64,000 bases of DNA from Brachionus manjavacas (lineage: Eukaryota > Rotifera > Eurotatoria > Ploima > Brachionidae), in contig JAHQIY010000003.1 of NCBI GenBank assembly GCA_019054805.1, positions 62,001 through 126,000 on the forward strand, read 5' to 3'. The translations under genes and the position numbers were made by a program. The notes beneath the pieces were generated by a model, which had not been told where the DNA came from, did not search any database, and saw only the letters and a list, made by a program, of their open reading frames with translations. Of this stretch, positions 1-11,435 are shown piece after piece. The number at the start of each line of letters is the position of its first letter. Position 1 is the first letter of the stretch.

Positions 1-922
1 TCCACTTGTGCTTTACGATCTATCAAAACAAATGCAAAACTTTTTGGTACTATAAAGCCAAAAAGCATTGACGCAAAAGAGGATTTTTACAGTAGAAGAC
101 AGCGCCATGATGAAGATGCAAAGTCTTATTTTGAGGACCTATGGCCTAGGATTAGTCAGCAGACTCAACACATGGAAATACAAATGTAGCGACAAACCAG
201 AAACACAACCGCCCCAGCAAAGACACGTGAAGTTCAGCCACGAACCGCTTTATGATGATCGCCGACCTCAGATGCAAATGTAGACACCGCGAGTGTGCTT
301 CTATTGCAAGAAACCAGGACACATGATAGCTGAATGCAGAGAACGTGATAGAACGAATGCTGGTTATCCAAGAAGCGAACCGTCCCCACCTTTATCGAAT
401 CAGATTATTAATAATATTATTACAAATGACAGCATAATTGGTAACTGTTTCATTAACAAAACACCAGTAAGTTTTTTATTCGACACAGGTACTGTAAAGA
501 CAGTGATAGCTGAGCGAGTATGGAAAAAATGTAGAAGGCCACAAAACAAGATCAGACCAATGAATTCGACAATAGAGACGTGCAGTGGCGGACCGGTTCA
601 AGATAAAGGTACAGCAAAGTGCATCATTCAGGTAAACAAGTTTGAGGGTGAGGTTGAAGTTATTGTCGTCAAGAAACTGGTATATGACTGTCTGTTGGGA
701 CTTTATGTAGCGTTCAGAATGCCCGAGGTGAAAAATTACCTAGTCAGCATTAGAGACATATTCTCAAACACAAAAAAGCCTAGGAAGACCTCGGTCTTGA
801 AGACACAACCCACACTAAACTACAGCAATTCAATCCCGAATACAAGAAAAATAGAAAGCATGTCCAGAAACGACACCGAAGATGAGAATAAAGCCCGGCA
901 ACTAGACATAGATGAACTTTAA
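1..922 (+). pseudogene. Gag C-terminus, zinc knuckle and aspartic protease remnant
   Basis: Bases 1-189 read in frame 1 as the C-terminal part of a Gag capsid (FYSRRQRHDEDAKSYFEDLW, the usual F-x-R-x-Q...Y-x-x-DL pattern). The frame then shifts, with a stop at 281-283. From 293 a CCHC knuckle follows (CFYCKKPGHMIAEC) and then a retropepsin-type protease whose active site is FLFDTGTVKTVI near base 475. A later LLGL motif is the expected second protease element. Gag packages the RNA and the protease cleaves the polyprotein. The frameshift and stop make this a relic. Confidence 0.8.
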
Positions 923-1077
923 AAAATTGATAGCTTTACAACCATACTACATGAAGAATTTTCGGATATTGTTGCACAGGGTCTGTGTACTTTGACACAA
1001 ACTGATATTTGTGAACATCAAATTAACCTTATCGAAAGCCAACTAATCAAACAGCCGCGCGTCGAGTCCCCTATACA

Positions 1078-2091
1078 ATGCGTGATGAAGTTAGGACTCA
1101 GGTGGACGAGATGTTAAAAGCAGAGCTCATAAGAGAAAGTGACTCGCCGTGGGCTTCACCAATTGTGTTGGTGAGAAAAGCAAACGGGAAACTGTCAATA
1201 TGCGTAGACTATCGTCGATTAAACGAAAGCACTATTAAGGACTGTTACCCACTGCCGAAGATCAAAGACATGTTGGTAACTTTAAGCAAAGCTAAATACT
1301 TTACTACTTTGGATCTGGCTTCCGGCTACCACAAAATTCGCGTCAAAGACGAGGACAAATCGAAAACTGCTTTTGTCACTAAATTCGGCCTTTTTGAGTA
1401 CAATGTGATGCCCTTCGGATTGACAAACGCCCCTGCCACGTTTCAACGCATGATGGAAAAAGTGTTGAAATGCCTGATCGGTGTGATATGCCTGGTTTAC
1501 CTAGACGACACAATTATCTACTCGGAAACAGTGGAAGAACATTATGTTAATGTGAGAACGATACTGGAACGGATCAGGCAGGCCTCTCTGAAGGTTGAAT
1601 GGAAGAAATGTAAATGGTTCCAAATTTCAATCCAATACTTAGGTCATGTAATCGAAAACGTTGAAGTTCGACCCGCCCCGCAAAAAGTGGAAGTTTTATT
1701 CCGATATTCTATTCCAAAAACAATTCGAAAGCTGCAAAGTTTCCTAGGATTGGCTAATTTTTATCGCAGGTTCATCCGTGGATTTGCTGCGATTGCCGGC
1801 CCTCTTCATAAAGCCACTGAGAAAGGAAAGAAGTTCGAATGTAACGACGAATGTCAGTGCAGTTTTGACATTTTAAGGACATGTCTAACGACTCCTACTG
1901 ACGGAAAAATGGCGTATTGGTGTTACCAAATTCCGACGAGCCATTCAGGCTCGAAATTGATGCGAGCGATACAAATACCTACCGTCTCCGTATTTCAGTA
2001 TGAACTCGACCTCTCAGGCCCAACAACAACTACGGCGAACAATCGTAATGGCTCTGACGACGACGAAAGTTACGATATCATCGAGCCATGA
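1078..2091 (+). pseudogene. Ty3/Gypsy reverse transcriptase, RNase H lost
   Basis: About 270 codons match a Gypsy RT in order: SPWASPIVLVRKANGKLSIC, VDYRRLN, the TLDLASGYH block, MPFGLTNAPATFQRMM, the YLDD catalytic box near base 1500, KCKWF, LGHVI and the FLGLANFYRRFI thumb/connection block. Near base 1900 the frame slips: the other frame reads the RNase H start FRLEIDASDTN and stops within about 10 codons. The remaining reading to 2091 is not RNase H or integrase. A large internal deletion brought the RT close to the 3' LTR. Confidence 0.85.
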
Positions 2092-2245
2092 GCCACAACA
2101 CCTCAGCACCGCAACAGCCCAAAATTTTTTTAATATTCCATTTTTTTTTTGTGTTGTTGTTTTGTTTTGATTTGGGGTCAGGTTTTTCGAGAAAAGAGTA
2201 AATCCCTCAGACATCAAGAGATGTCTTCTATGGAGGAGGGAGACA

Positions 2246-2410
2246 TGTTATACCCCAAGTACCCCAACCCCTGACTCCGTCCCAGCCACTATATATATAT
2301 TCCTATTTTATTGTTTAAAGGAGAGTTTTAATGTTTTTTAGATTGAGTTTTTGAATAAAAGAGTTGAAGCCAACGCTCTTTTGATTTTTATTTTTATTTA
2401 ATAGCAGCCA
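2246..2410 (+). repeat. 3' LTR of the first Ty3/Gypsy element
   Basis: The segment begins TGTTATACCCC directly after the purine tract TGGAGGAGGGAGACA and can end in ..GCAGCCA, giving TG..CA ends. It holds a TATA-like run (2287-2300) and AATAAA (about 2355), the normal LTR promoter and polyadenylation signals. The end is uncertain by about 10 bases because no second copy is present. Confidence 0.6.
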
Positions 2411-3790
2411 CGCTATTAAAAGTCAATGGAAATAGATGCTTCAATTGGAAAATGGTCACTAGTCATATCTTGACTATTGAGAACACAAAAATCAGGAACT
2501 TTGTCTATTAATGAAAATGAAACTAAAAAGGGTCAAGAATTTCAAAAAATTCCTATTAAAAATATTATATGTAGGACATTTGTCGTTAATCACTGAAAAA
2601 TCTAATTCATTGATTATTTTTTCTTACAATCAGCCGTTTTCATTTTCTCCTAAACAGCCTATTTGCTTCGTCCTGGCGTTAAGGCCCCCAGACAAAATGT
2701 AGTTTCTACAGTTCCTTTTTATTGTTTTAAATAGCTCAAAATTAAGTAATTTGTTGGGTGGATTGTATAGACTAAACAAAGATATTTCATTACTCTTTCA
2801 TAGATTTAGTTTTATACAAAGCAGTTCACAATTAAAGTGCTCAAAAGAAAAGTCTTATAAAAAAAATCAATTCCTTCTTTAATCAAAATAGCTACTCTTC
2901 CTCCATATCTATTGCGTGGTTTGGTAATTGAGTGATAGTTTTTAAAGTCTAAATAAATATTTGATTAACTCAAATCATTTTTTATTTAATAGAGCAAAAC
3001 AATGTCGGGACAGTTCTGGACCAAAAAATTTTCCAAAAGTTTAGTCTTACTGCGAAGATAAAAACAATTCCAGTACATTTTCAATAACAATATTTACTAA
3101 CCTTTTTTTCACAAGAGAGTTGTTTTTTGAAACGATCTTTCTAAATTTTCTTCTATATTGTTTGAACCAGTTGGTTGTTCAATTACAGTGTTCGTTCTAA
3201 ATTTTTTAGATTTTTCAGTTCCTTGTAGGAAGCTTCTCGTTGAACTTATTGCTTCTGAATCGAAAGGATTATCGTAATCAATTTCTCTGTCCGATTTCTC
3301 TTCATTTGAATCATCTCTGTTGGGCTCGGTTTCAGATGGTCTCTTGGTTTGGATTTTCGTTTGAAAAAAATGTTTTGTTTTGTCAGTTTTATTTGCTTGA
3401 CCGGTGTTAAAATGTCTTGAGTGTAAGATTTTTGCACATCACGAAGATCTTCTAAAACAGGCGTTTTATGGATTTGAGATCCTGTAAGATGTATTAGATT
3501 TGAATCATTGCTATTGTTGGAATCTAGCTGATAAACTGGTGTGTTTGGCTTACTAATTTCTTCAGAATCGATTTGTTCTTGTTCATGGATTGGATTTCTT
3601 CTTGTTCCACAAAAAGTTCACTATAGTCAACTTTTTTTCTCTCAAGAGATTTAAGTTTTTCGCCAATCGAGCATTTTTGAGTCATGTGGCCTTTTTTCTC
3701 ACACCTTTCACATGTTGAATCTTTTACTGGGCATTTCGGTATATTATGTCCTTCTTCATCACAAAAGTAGCATTTTTGTTTTTGTTTTTA
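2411..3790 (-). pseudogene. LINE relic: ORF1 zinc knuckles and APE-type endonuclease
   Basis: On the minus strand two CCHC knuckles occur at about 3780-3670 (CYFCDEEGHNIPKC and CERCEKKGHMTQKC), as in ORF1 of Jockey-like LINEs. Downstream, near 2900, RYGGRVAILIKEG matches the endonuclease block GGGVAILIK. At 2450-2415 comes TSDHFPIEASISID, the SDH motif that closes the endonuclease domain. The RT half is gone, cut where the LTR of the neighbouring element begins. Many stops interrupt it. It is related to the more complete LINE at 59.9-64 kb. Confidence 0.75.
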
Positions 3791-3841
3791 TTTGTTAACT
3801 TAATGTTTAAATAAAAATATAAGCCCGTAGCAATTAATTAA

Positions 3842-4066
3842 TTAATTGTTACTCGAAGTTGGTTGCCCAAATTTAATTTCATTATCTTCTATTTGGTAAA
3901 AATCAAAGTCGAACGTTTCAATCATATCATAAACCTCAGGTTCATTATTAGGAATAATAAATGTGGAATTCAATGAAGTTCTAAGATCGATAGCAAATTG
4001 GTTTAAAATGTCATTTGGTTTCCTAATAACCTTTCTAGACCATAATTTGGTGAAAATGGGTATGAT
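3842..4066 (-). pseudogene. Unassigned coding relic, about 70 codons
   Basis: An uninterrupted minus-strand reading of about 70 codons begins FTKLWSRKVIRKPNDIL, continues through an acidic/aromatic stretch (VYDMIETFDFDFYQIEDNEI) and ends in a stop at 3842. It has the mixed composition of real protein, unlike the surrounding AT-rich filler. No ATG is visible in frame. I do not recognise the family. It could be the last exon of a gene or the C-terminus of a transposase. Confidence 0.3.
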
Positions 4067-4069
4067 TAT

Positions 4070-5220
4070 TAATTAACGTTTTTTTCATTTCTAAGCCCAA
4101 TAATCAAGTGACAATTATATAATCAACCATCAACTGTAAATATTTTCTCATCAGAAAACATAACGGGAAGATTTTTAAATTTTATCTTTTTGTTTTTCCT
4201 CCAAAAAACAGAGAACCGATGTCGTTTAAAAAGTTAATGTAAGTTTATTGAAAAACAAAAAGTGCCATAATTTAATATATTATATAATTATAATATTTAA
4301 TATTATATATAATTTTAAAGCTAATTCTTTTATCTTTCAATTGAGCATATATAAATTGGACCATAAACTTTATTCTTTAATTTTTTATTAGTTTAAATTA
4401 TACCATGAACATTTTGGACAAAAATAGGTCTAAAAGGTAAATAGATATATAGACGAACTTGATATAAAATTATTTTATTTCTTAGTTTCATTTTTACTTA
4501 GGTTTGAAATTTTAAGAGGATAGCTTATTGCGTTCAAAAGTAATTGCTAATAAAAGTAAATTACCCCTTTTTTTCACCCTTCGGAAAATAAGGTAATATT
4601 AAGAGTTTTTTGACCATAACTTTTGAACAGAACATCGTACAGACATAATCTATATATCGTTGTAATTCTCATTCAATTATCTATTCGACAATATGTATAA
4701 ATACATTTTGAAAATCGAAAGGCTAGAGGACATTTTGAGGGTTTGAGGAAGTTCAAGGTTATGTGACTGCCAATTTCAGGAAGGCTTTAACTGAAAAGCT
4801 GACCATGTATTTTTATACAAATAACCCAAAGTACCCCTGTGTAAAATTTTTTGGGGATCGGTCTACCACAACATATTTTTTTTCAATATACAAAAAAGCA
4901 CCGAGATTTTTTGAACACCCGTTATGTTATTTTCTATGTTTCTACATAATTTCTATGTTTTTAAAAAGTCTATGTTTTTTGTCTTATCTACGTTTTTTAA
5001 TTTTCTACGATTTGATTGTTTCCAGTGAATAAAAGTAAAACTTTCATGCATTTACTTACGATAACTAACTTTAATATTTAAAAATAGTGCTTTTATAATT
5101 GTCTAAATCCATTTTTTTACAACTTAAAAATAAATTTTAATTAAAAAATTAAGAAAAGAAAAAAACATTCAAATTCATTGCAATTCATTAATTCAAGTTT
5201 TTCTGACAAGAAATGTTGTC
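4070..5220. other. Non-coding AT-rich stretch
   Basis: No supported gene. An 89-codon reading at 4763-5032 has a low-complexity Phe/Leu-rich tail and no recognisable domain, so I do not call it. Confidence 0.5.
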
Positions 5221-5224
5221 TGTA

Positions 5225-5528
5225 CAGTATGTCATGAAAAGTTAGAATCAAGTTGTCTGTACAGTTTGCAATTAAAAAAAACCGTTAACTATGAATTTTT
5301 TCAAATAGTAGCTTTTTTAAAGTAAGACTACCTAAAAATCTCATAAAATAGAGAAAAAATGTGCAAAACTCAACTAACTGACCCACAGAGATGGTAAATT
5401 GCATGTTTTTGAAAAATCAGACAAAAACTTAAAGATAAATAGCTGGGTTAACGAAATAATGAACAAAAAAACAATCAAATAGAAAAAAAAGTTTGAAGTT
5501 TGTTTGATTAACTTTTTGTGACATACTG
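5225..5528. mobile_element. Tc1/mariner-type MITE
   Basis: The left end CAGTATGTCATGAAAAGTTA and the right end, read on the minus strand as CAGTATGTCACAAAAAGTTA, are terminal inverted repeats of about 20-25 bp with few mismatches. Both ends are flanked by TA (5223-5224 and 5529-5530), the target duplication of Tc1/mariner elements. The 304-bp body has no transposase reading, so this is a non-autonomous derivative. Part of the end sequence (TTGTCTGTACAGT) recurs at about 5249, inside the left end. Confidence 0.75.
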
Positions 5529-5530
5529 TA

Positions 5531-7610
5531 CAGAAATAGTCATTAAATCATTTAATCAACACTCATGAAAATAATTTTTTGAAATCAATTTTTATTAATA
5601 ATTTTTCAATATAATAAATAAAATAAATCAATCAATCAATTAACTTATTAATACTAATTTATTTATTCTGGCAGCGGAGCAACAGGTAAAACCTTGTTAA
5701 TTTTAATTTTGATGTTAATTTGATAATGAACCATTATTAGACATAACATGTCAAGTGTCTAGTATTTATTTCTTAAAAATGATCAAAATCATTAGATTAA
5801 TTAAGTTTTAAAATTTTAAATGATAGTTTGATCTGAAATTTGATTTTAAACTTCAATTTGCCGAAATTAGATATAATAAATTGTATGAATCAAAATTTTT
5901 TACATCATTTGACTGAAACATCTCGTATTTTATCTGCTTTCTAAAAATTGTATGAAAATTTTTAATTTTAAAATATTTTCTTTTTTATACATCTAAATTA
6001 GATCATTTTATGATTAATTAAGTTAATTTGAATAATAAGAAATATTATTGAAAATTGAATAATTATCCTAATTTTCGCATTAAAAATATTTTGATCATAA
6101 TTTCACTTTTTTTTTCTTTTGTAAAAATTAATTGAGAAGTTTTTTTTTTTTTTAAATTGATGAAATTAAATATTATGTTTATGAGAAAACAAAATATATT
6201 AATCGAGATGTTAATCATAAAATCGAATGGTAGCGGTTGTCTCTATTCATCGCTGTCATCATTAGTTTGTTTTTTGTCAGACTCCTGGACTACAAATCTT
6301 CTTCATTGTCTTCATTGTTGTTCGGATTCAACGCTCTAATTTTCTTCATCATTACTTTATTCTCTGCATTTAAAAAATAATAATTAATCTAATCTTGATA
6401 AATAAAATTCATTTAAAAAAACCTTTTTTTAGTGTTCTTGATTCTATACATTCTTGCCTTAATGAATAGGTTTTAACTCATTTTGCCAATTGCTTCCTTT
6501 TAGTTCATGTTCGTGCTTGTTCTTTTATTTAATTTAAAAGTATTCAAAAAAATCAAAAATGTAAGAAAACCTTTTTTTTTTTAAATACCAAAAAAAACTT
6601 TTTAAACTAAATAAGAAATGCAATTTTAGAATTTAAATAACAATTTTACAGTTTTGTTTTACAAGTTTCATGTCTAGTCAAAAGGGTAGCTTTGGCCAAC
6701 CTACTTTGGATTCTTAAAATCACCTTTCTCAAATAAAATGGCTTACCTATACAGGTATATTTACGCTTTTTTTTTGTTATAAATGTGAGCTAGAGTTATT
6801 CACTAAAAATTTTTTAATCAATTTCAGAAAAATAGGTGGTTTTAATTTTTAAAATTTTTAAATCTTTTATTTTATTTAGGTCACAGAAGGCAATAAAAAT
6901 GGCATGTTGAAGTTTATGATCAAAACTTTATATCAAATTGCTCATTTTATATTTGATAATAAATTTCCTGAAGAATTAGGTAGAATTCAATAAAATTCTT
7001 GATGTAACATTGATTAACATAGTTTGTTAAATTAAAATTTCAAAAAAAAAATTTTTTAATTTAATGGTATGTTCAAAGTTAACTAAAATGATCGATTATT
7101 TTTAATTTTTCAGTAAAGTTAATAATGCAAATAAATGAATTTTTATCTTTATACATTCACTTTTTTTTTCGAAAAATTTCAGTATTGTATTTACAAATAA
7201 TTTTTAATTAATCAACATATTAAACATGATTTGGTTTTATAATTTTATTATCTTTGCGAAGTTAATTTATTTGTCTTTCAAATTTTGTGAACTTATTTAA
7301 TTTAAAAATCGATTATTAATCCTTTTATTTTTTAATCGAATTAAAATAATTTTTTGAGAATGTAGCATAACATGTTAAATCATTACCAATAAAAAAAATC
7401 ATTCTGTTAATTTAAGAAATTTTTAAACTTATTTTTTAATTGAGCATTTGATCATAAGCTTCAACATGCCATAAAAATTCATCAAAAAATATTATTCTTA
7501 AAAATTGGTTTAATTTTTTTGTTTGAATCAAAAAATGTATCCAATGTTGAAATAACATAGAAAAAGTGCGATGTTTGAAATATTTTTTTCAGTTTCAAAA
7601 AAAATATTTT
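5531..7610. other. Non-coding AT-rich stretch
   Basis: I see no gene here. 6230-6340 could code on the minus strand for an acidic tail but is interrupted by stops. 7500-7600 is an inverted partial copy of the flank of the ISXO2-like repeat (GAAAAAGTGCGATGTTTGAA), which also occurs at about 30110-30140 and 53220-53245. Confidence 0.5.
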
Positions 7611-7617
7611 AAGCTAT

Positions 7618-8070
7618 AATAGTTCACTTATTATCCAAAAAATTCTTGCTCTCAGGTTTTGTGAAGTATTGGATCACCCAATTTTTTTGTTCAAAATATA
7701 ATAAGGGTGAACCAAAATAGAATTAAGTGAACAAATTGAATAAAGCTATTTAAAAGAATTCTTAATTATCCAAACTGATTTAAAAATTATTTTATTTTTT
7801 TTTTTTTAATATTAAGGAGCTTTAAAAATAGCTAAGCATTTGCTCTGATCTGGTTGACTTTGAATTACCCTTTTAACAATCCCAAATACCCAAATGCGCT
7901 CTTTACTTATATATTTGCCTTTCAGCATAAAATAATAAAAATTAAAGAAAATCAAAATAAATTGTTCACCCTTTAAGAGTTTGACTTTGGGGAACATAGA
8001 TTCATCTATTTCCCAAAATTTACTTACTTCGCCCAACTTTAAATTTTCTATTTATTTATTCTTTCTATCT
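7618..8070 (-). pseudogene. ISXO2-like (Merlin) transposase relic
   Basis: Minus-strand codons at about 8036-7812 read WEIDESMFPKVKLLKG and later ERIWVFGIVKRVI, which match the first catalytic block of DDE_Tnp_IS1595/ISXO2-like transposases (VEIDES..K.K...WVFG). The two blocks are separated by an AT-rich segment with GT and AG ends in the right phase, so the ancestral gene probably had a short intron here. The second half of the catalytic domain is not recognisable. A second copy of the same DNA lies at 29430-29885. Confidence 0.7.
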
Positions 8071-8490
8071 TAATGATTCGTAATCAAATTAACATCAAAA
8101 TGATGGACCTTTAATTTATTTAACAAAAAAAATCAAGATCAAGAATTAAGATAATTCAGTTTCAAGTAAGTTCAGGAATTCAAATTTAGAACTTCCATAT
8201 TCATGCATTTGACTTAAAATTTTTACATACTTTACATGTTGGCTAGATTTAGAAAATGATCAACTCATTGATAAAATCAATTTTTAAATTTAAATTTATA
8301 ATTAAAAATTTTTTTCAAAAGTATTTCTATCAACGATTCAAAATAAAATTTAAAAATAAAATTGAAAGTTTTTGAATTTCTCAGTCATTATATTTTTATC
8401 ATATTATTTTATAGTATTATATTTTTTTACAAAAAATTCGATAAAATCTCACCTATTAAGATAGACTATTTAATAAAATATTTTTAAATT
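8071..8490. other. Non-coding AT-rich stretch
   Basis: No feature seen. It forms the 3' flank of the four-pass membrane protein gene that ends at 8498. Confidence 0.5.
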
Positions 8491-8497
8491 ATCTTGT

Positions 8498-9322
8498 TTA
8501 GTAAAGGGACGGATTTTGGACAAAATTTGTGTTAGCAGTCATGTTAATATTGTTTGCTGGATATACCGAGTTTTGCTGCAAATTCTGGGGGTAATATGTT
8601 CCACTAGGATTCACGGCGATATTGTTCGGATAAAGAGTGCCTCCATTATAATTAACAGTGGCTCCTGGTTTTCTAAAAATTCTACCCACAACTATAATGT
8701 AAACAAAAGGAAAAAAGAATTGAATTATTGCCAACGAGAGCATAACAGCAGTCACTGGCAGCATGTCTTTATTCACATTGGACGTGGACGTATTTTCTGC
8801 ATATCTGGAAACTTGTGTATCGTATTCCATTAAAGAAAATCCACTAATAATGATAAGAGCCATAGTGACAAAAGTATTGATAAATAAACTGATTATAATT
8901 GTTGCCAAATAAAGAGGGTACTTTGGGATTTTAACTTAAAAAAGAAACAAAATTAGAAATTTTTTTTAAAACAAAAAATTTATTAAATAATTACTTAAAA
9001 GAGAAGCCATTAAAGGAATGACTAGAGAGACCAGTCCACCCCAAATACCATGATAAATGAAAAAGAACGCACCATTGAATATGATTAGTATAATGTGCAG
9101 CACTATTTGTGCTATTGAGAGTAATGTCATAATGATGCTGTAAACAATGACAAATTTAGTGGGATAGTCTTCTTTCAGTTTTTTTTCGATAAATTCCTTT
9201 TGCTGTTTTCTAATATCGTGACCATAGGCTAGCCGTTGTTCATAATTCATAGGGATCGTAGTGTTGCCGTATGCTGCTGGTGGAATTGCACCCGGATTTT
9301 GATTCATTTCATTATGATACAT
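8498..9322 (-). CDS. Four-pass membrane protein, MS4A/CD20-like
   Basis: Two exons (9322-8995 and 8934-8498) are joined by a 60-nt GT-AG intron (8994-8935); the join keeps one frame and gives 254 residues. The N-terminal 55 residues are hydrophilic. Four hydrophobic helices follow at roughly 56-80, 84-111, 118-145 and 165-192. The first two contain SIAQIVLHIILI and GIWGGLVSLVIPL, which resemble the G-x-x-Q and WGG motifs of the MS4A family. The C-terminal 55 residues are rich in Asn, Pro and Tyr (GGTLYPNNIAVNPSGTYYP). It is probably a plasma-membrane protein. The MS4A family call rests on motif style only; the gene structure is firm. Confidence 0.8.
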
Positions 9323-9329
9323 TTTTTAT

Positions 9330-9925
9330 AATATATTTTTTATTTTGAAATAAAATTTTCAAATTTAAACAACTTTTTTTAAGATTAATTAATTAATGAC
9401 GTTATTTCAATGTGCATACTGTTGACATAAAACACCAAGGTTTTGAAATATTTAAAAAAAAATTCTATTTCAATTATTTATTCAAAATTGAAAAAAAAAA
9501 TCTACAATTAAAGTTTTCTCTGGATTTTAGTATTTTTTTTTCTGTGAGCTAAATTATAAGGGAATCATAATAACGTCAAGTTGAGTTAAAAAAAATTTAT
9601 AGGTAAAAATAAAAGTTTGAATTGATTTACGTGGTTTAAAAATTATTAATTTTTTAGCTTTTTGATTTATGTACAGAGTCTGTTACACAAAAATAAATTG
9701 TTTAAGTTTTAAATGTTGGCTTATCCTACTCCTACACTTAAAACAACTTTCATTTTTCATCAAGCTTGCTTTATACCATGCAATGTCTATTTCTATCCTA
9801 GTAGATAATTGGAAGGCGCTCATCTCCTATTTACCTTTTTGAACAACGGCTCCGATCTGAGACAGAGGCTACTGCTACGAGTTGATCATCTACACCCCAA
9901 TTATTACCCGGTCAAAACCGGTCTC
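9330..9925. other. Upstream region of the membrane protein gene
   Basis: AT-rich and without a supported gene. 9700-9920 is less AT-rich and may be outer sequence of the LINE fragment that follows. Confidence 0.4.
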
Positions 9926-10090
9926 CCTTTTTTAATTAAAGGGGTTTATATGTGGCAAACAAAATTTAACAAAGAAAAGTGTGTCGTCATGCATTTCGGA
10001 GCAAACAACAGGAGATATGACTACCAGCTTGGGAGCCTAACGCTAAATAGAAAAGTCAAGCGAAAAGGCCAAGCGAGCAGCCACAATAAC
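9926..10090 (+). pseudogene. LINE reverse transcriptase fragment
   Basis: The plus strand reads YMWQTKFNKEKCVVMHFGAN followed by NRRYDYQLGSLTLNR. This matches the palm-to-thumb segment of Jockey/CR1-like RTs (W...FN..KC.VMH.G..N), which follows the FADD catalytic box. Nothing recognisable is joined on either side. It is probably the same broad LINE group as the C-terminal relic at 33351-33606. Confidence 0.6.
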
Positions 10091-10149
10091 AACGAATGTG
10101 GCAATTCTAATACGAATCACTTTCAAATATTTTTCTTTAAAATTAGTTG

Positions 10150-11090
10150 ACCTCCTTTTCAAGTCCTTTGTTCATTCTCATTATTTTATATAAAAGTTTG
10201 GAACTAATAATTAGGATCAAATCAAAAATCAGTATTTTAAGATGCAATATTTTTTGACTTAGAAATCTTATTTAATTGGAAATTTTCTATGCAATATTTG
10301 AAATTTCTATTATATCGAAAGTTGCATGCATTTAATATACTTTTTTTAATTTTTAAAAAGTAGGCGCGGCGCAGTTGTTGAAAGTGAAAAAAAATTTCAT
10401 AACCAAGTCAGAGTCATTTCCTTGTTAAATTCGTCACCATACGAAACCCTTCATTCCTACGCGAGCAACACGTTGGCATTTTATTTTAAGAGCTACATCA
10501 ATCGAGGTCACATGGACACCAGTCCGGCAGCTGAATCAAAGATAAGCTGTGGCGGAAATTTTGATTCTTGGATCTGATTTCTTATTATTGAGTAGTGCAA
10601 TGTAAATTTATTATAAAGAAATGATAAAATAATGATCTAAAAACCTCAAAGGTTTCAAAAAAAACTTTATTATCAAAATTTAACAGCCGCACAAAATTTG
10701 AAAAGGATTCATTTTCATTCAGAACATCAACGTCTTTTTCGTTCTAAGTACTAAAATTTTTGGATTATGTAGCATTTTTTAGAATTATCAATCATTCTTC
10801 CATTCACAGGTGAAAAAGTTCAAAGTTATTTCACCAACAATAAAAAAATACATTTATTGTAAATTTGTTTGAATTTTCACAGAAATTAAATTTTTTTCTT
10901 TAATAAATATTTTTTTTTAAATTTTTTTTCAAATTTATTTAATTAACTTTAAAGGAAAAATTAAATTTATGCCGGAAATACTCACTTAATTCAATGATTT
11001 TATTGGCTAATCTTTTCAGCTGTCTCTACTCATAGTAGCCTCCAACGAGGTCATTAATGTCCTGCATCTTTTGAAGGTGACTGATTGCAT
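10150..11090. other. Non-coding stretch with one less AT-rich patch
   Basis: 10370-10570 is richer in G+C than its surroundings and could be decayed coding DNA, but no family is recognisable in any frame. The rest is AT-rich filler. Confidence 0.4.
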
Positions 11091-11094
11091 CATC

Positions 11095-11400
11095 GTAAAA
11101 ATGTTTGCTTACCAATGGAATGCCGTGTGTCAGCTGGTTTTATTAAAATCAAAAAGTAAGTGTCCGAAAGCTGCGACCCGAAACAGCCCCTATTTAAAGA
11201 CGCTTAGTAAAGTTCCAATGGGTAAGAGCATTAATGGTGATATGTGCCAGGGAGCTGCGTCTGCCGGATTGTCGGTGGTTGGCACGTAGGCGACGGCGAA
11301 CTTGACTTCCTTATTCCTGGGGAATTTCCTAAATTTGAGTCTTTCCATTCTCAGGTACAGTACTCTCATGTGGGTTATACCCTTAGGATCTGAACTCTCT
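11095..11400 (-). pseudogene. BEL/Pao-like polyprotein fragment
   Basis: The minus strand near 11370-11265 reads RMERLKFRKFPRNKEV and then VAYVPTTDNPADAA. The VPT..NPAD motif is characteristic of the RNase H-to-integrase junction in BEL/Pao retroelements (VPT.DNPAD). Stops and loss of similarity follow within about 40 codons. The assignment rests on one motif. Confidence 0.4.
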
Positions 11401-11435
11401 CATAAGGTAACAAAAGTTCGTTCATATTCAGGTAC

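Larger units (their letters stand above)
1..2410 (+). mobile_element. Ty3/Gypsy LTR retrotransposon, 5' end outside window, decayed
   Basis: Order on the plus strand is Gag remnant, CCHC knuckle, aspartic protease, reverse transcriptase, a short RNase H start, a purine-rich tract (2231-2245) and one LTR. That order is typical of Ty3/Gypsy. Coding frames are broken several times. RNase H and integrase are almost entirely missing, so the copy cannot move by itself. The LTR end lies against a LINE relic on the other strand. The 5' LTR is outside the window, so a target duplication cannot be checked. Confidence 0.85.

Noticed and set aside
4763-5032. 89-codon plus-strand reading
   Set aside because: Low-complexity Phe/Leu tail, no domain, no splice signals that join it to other coding sequence.
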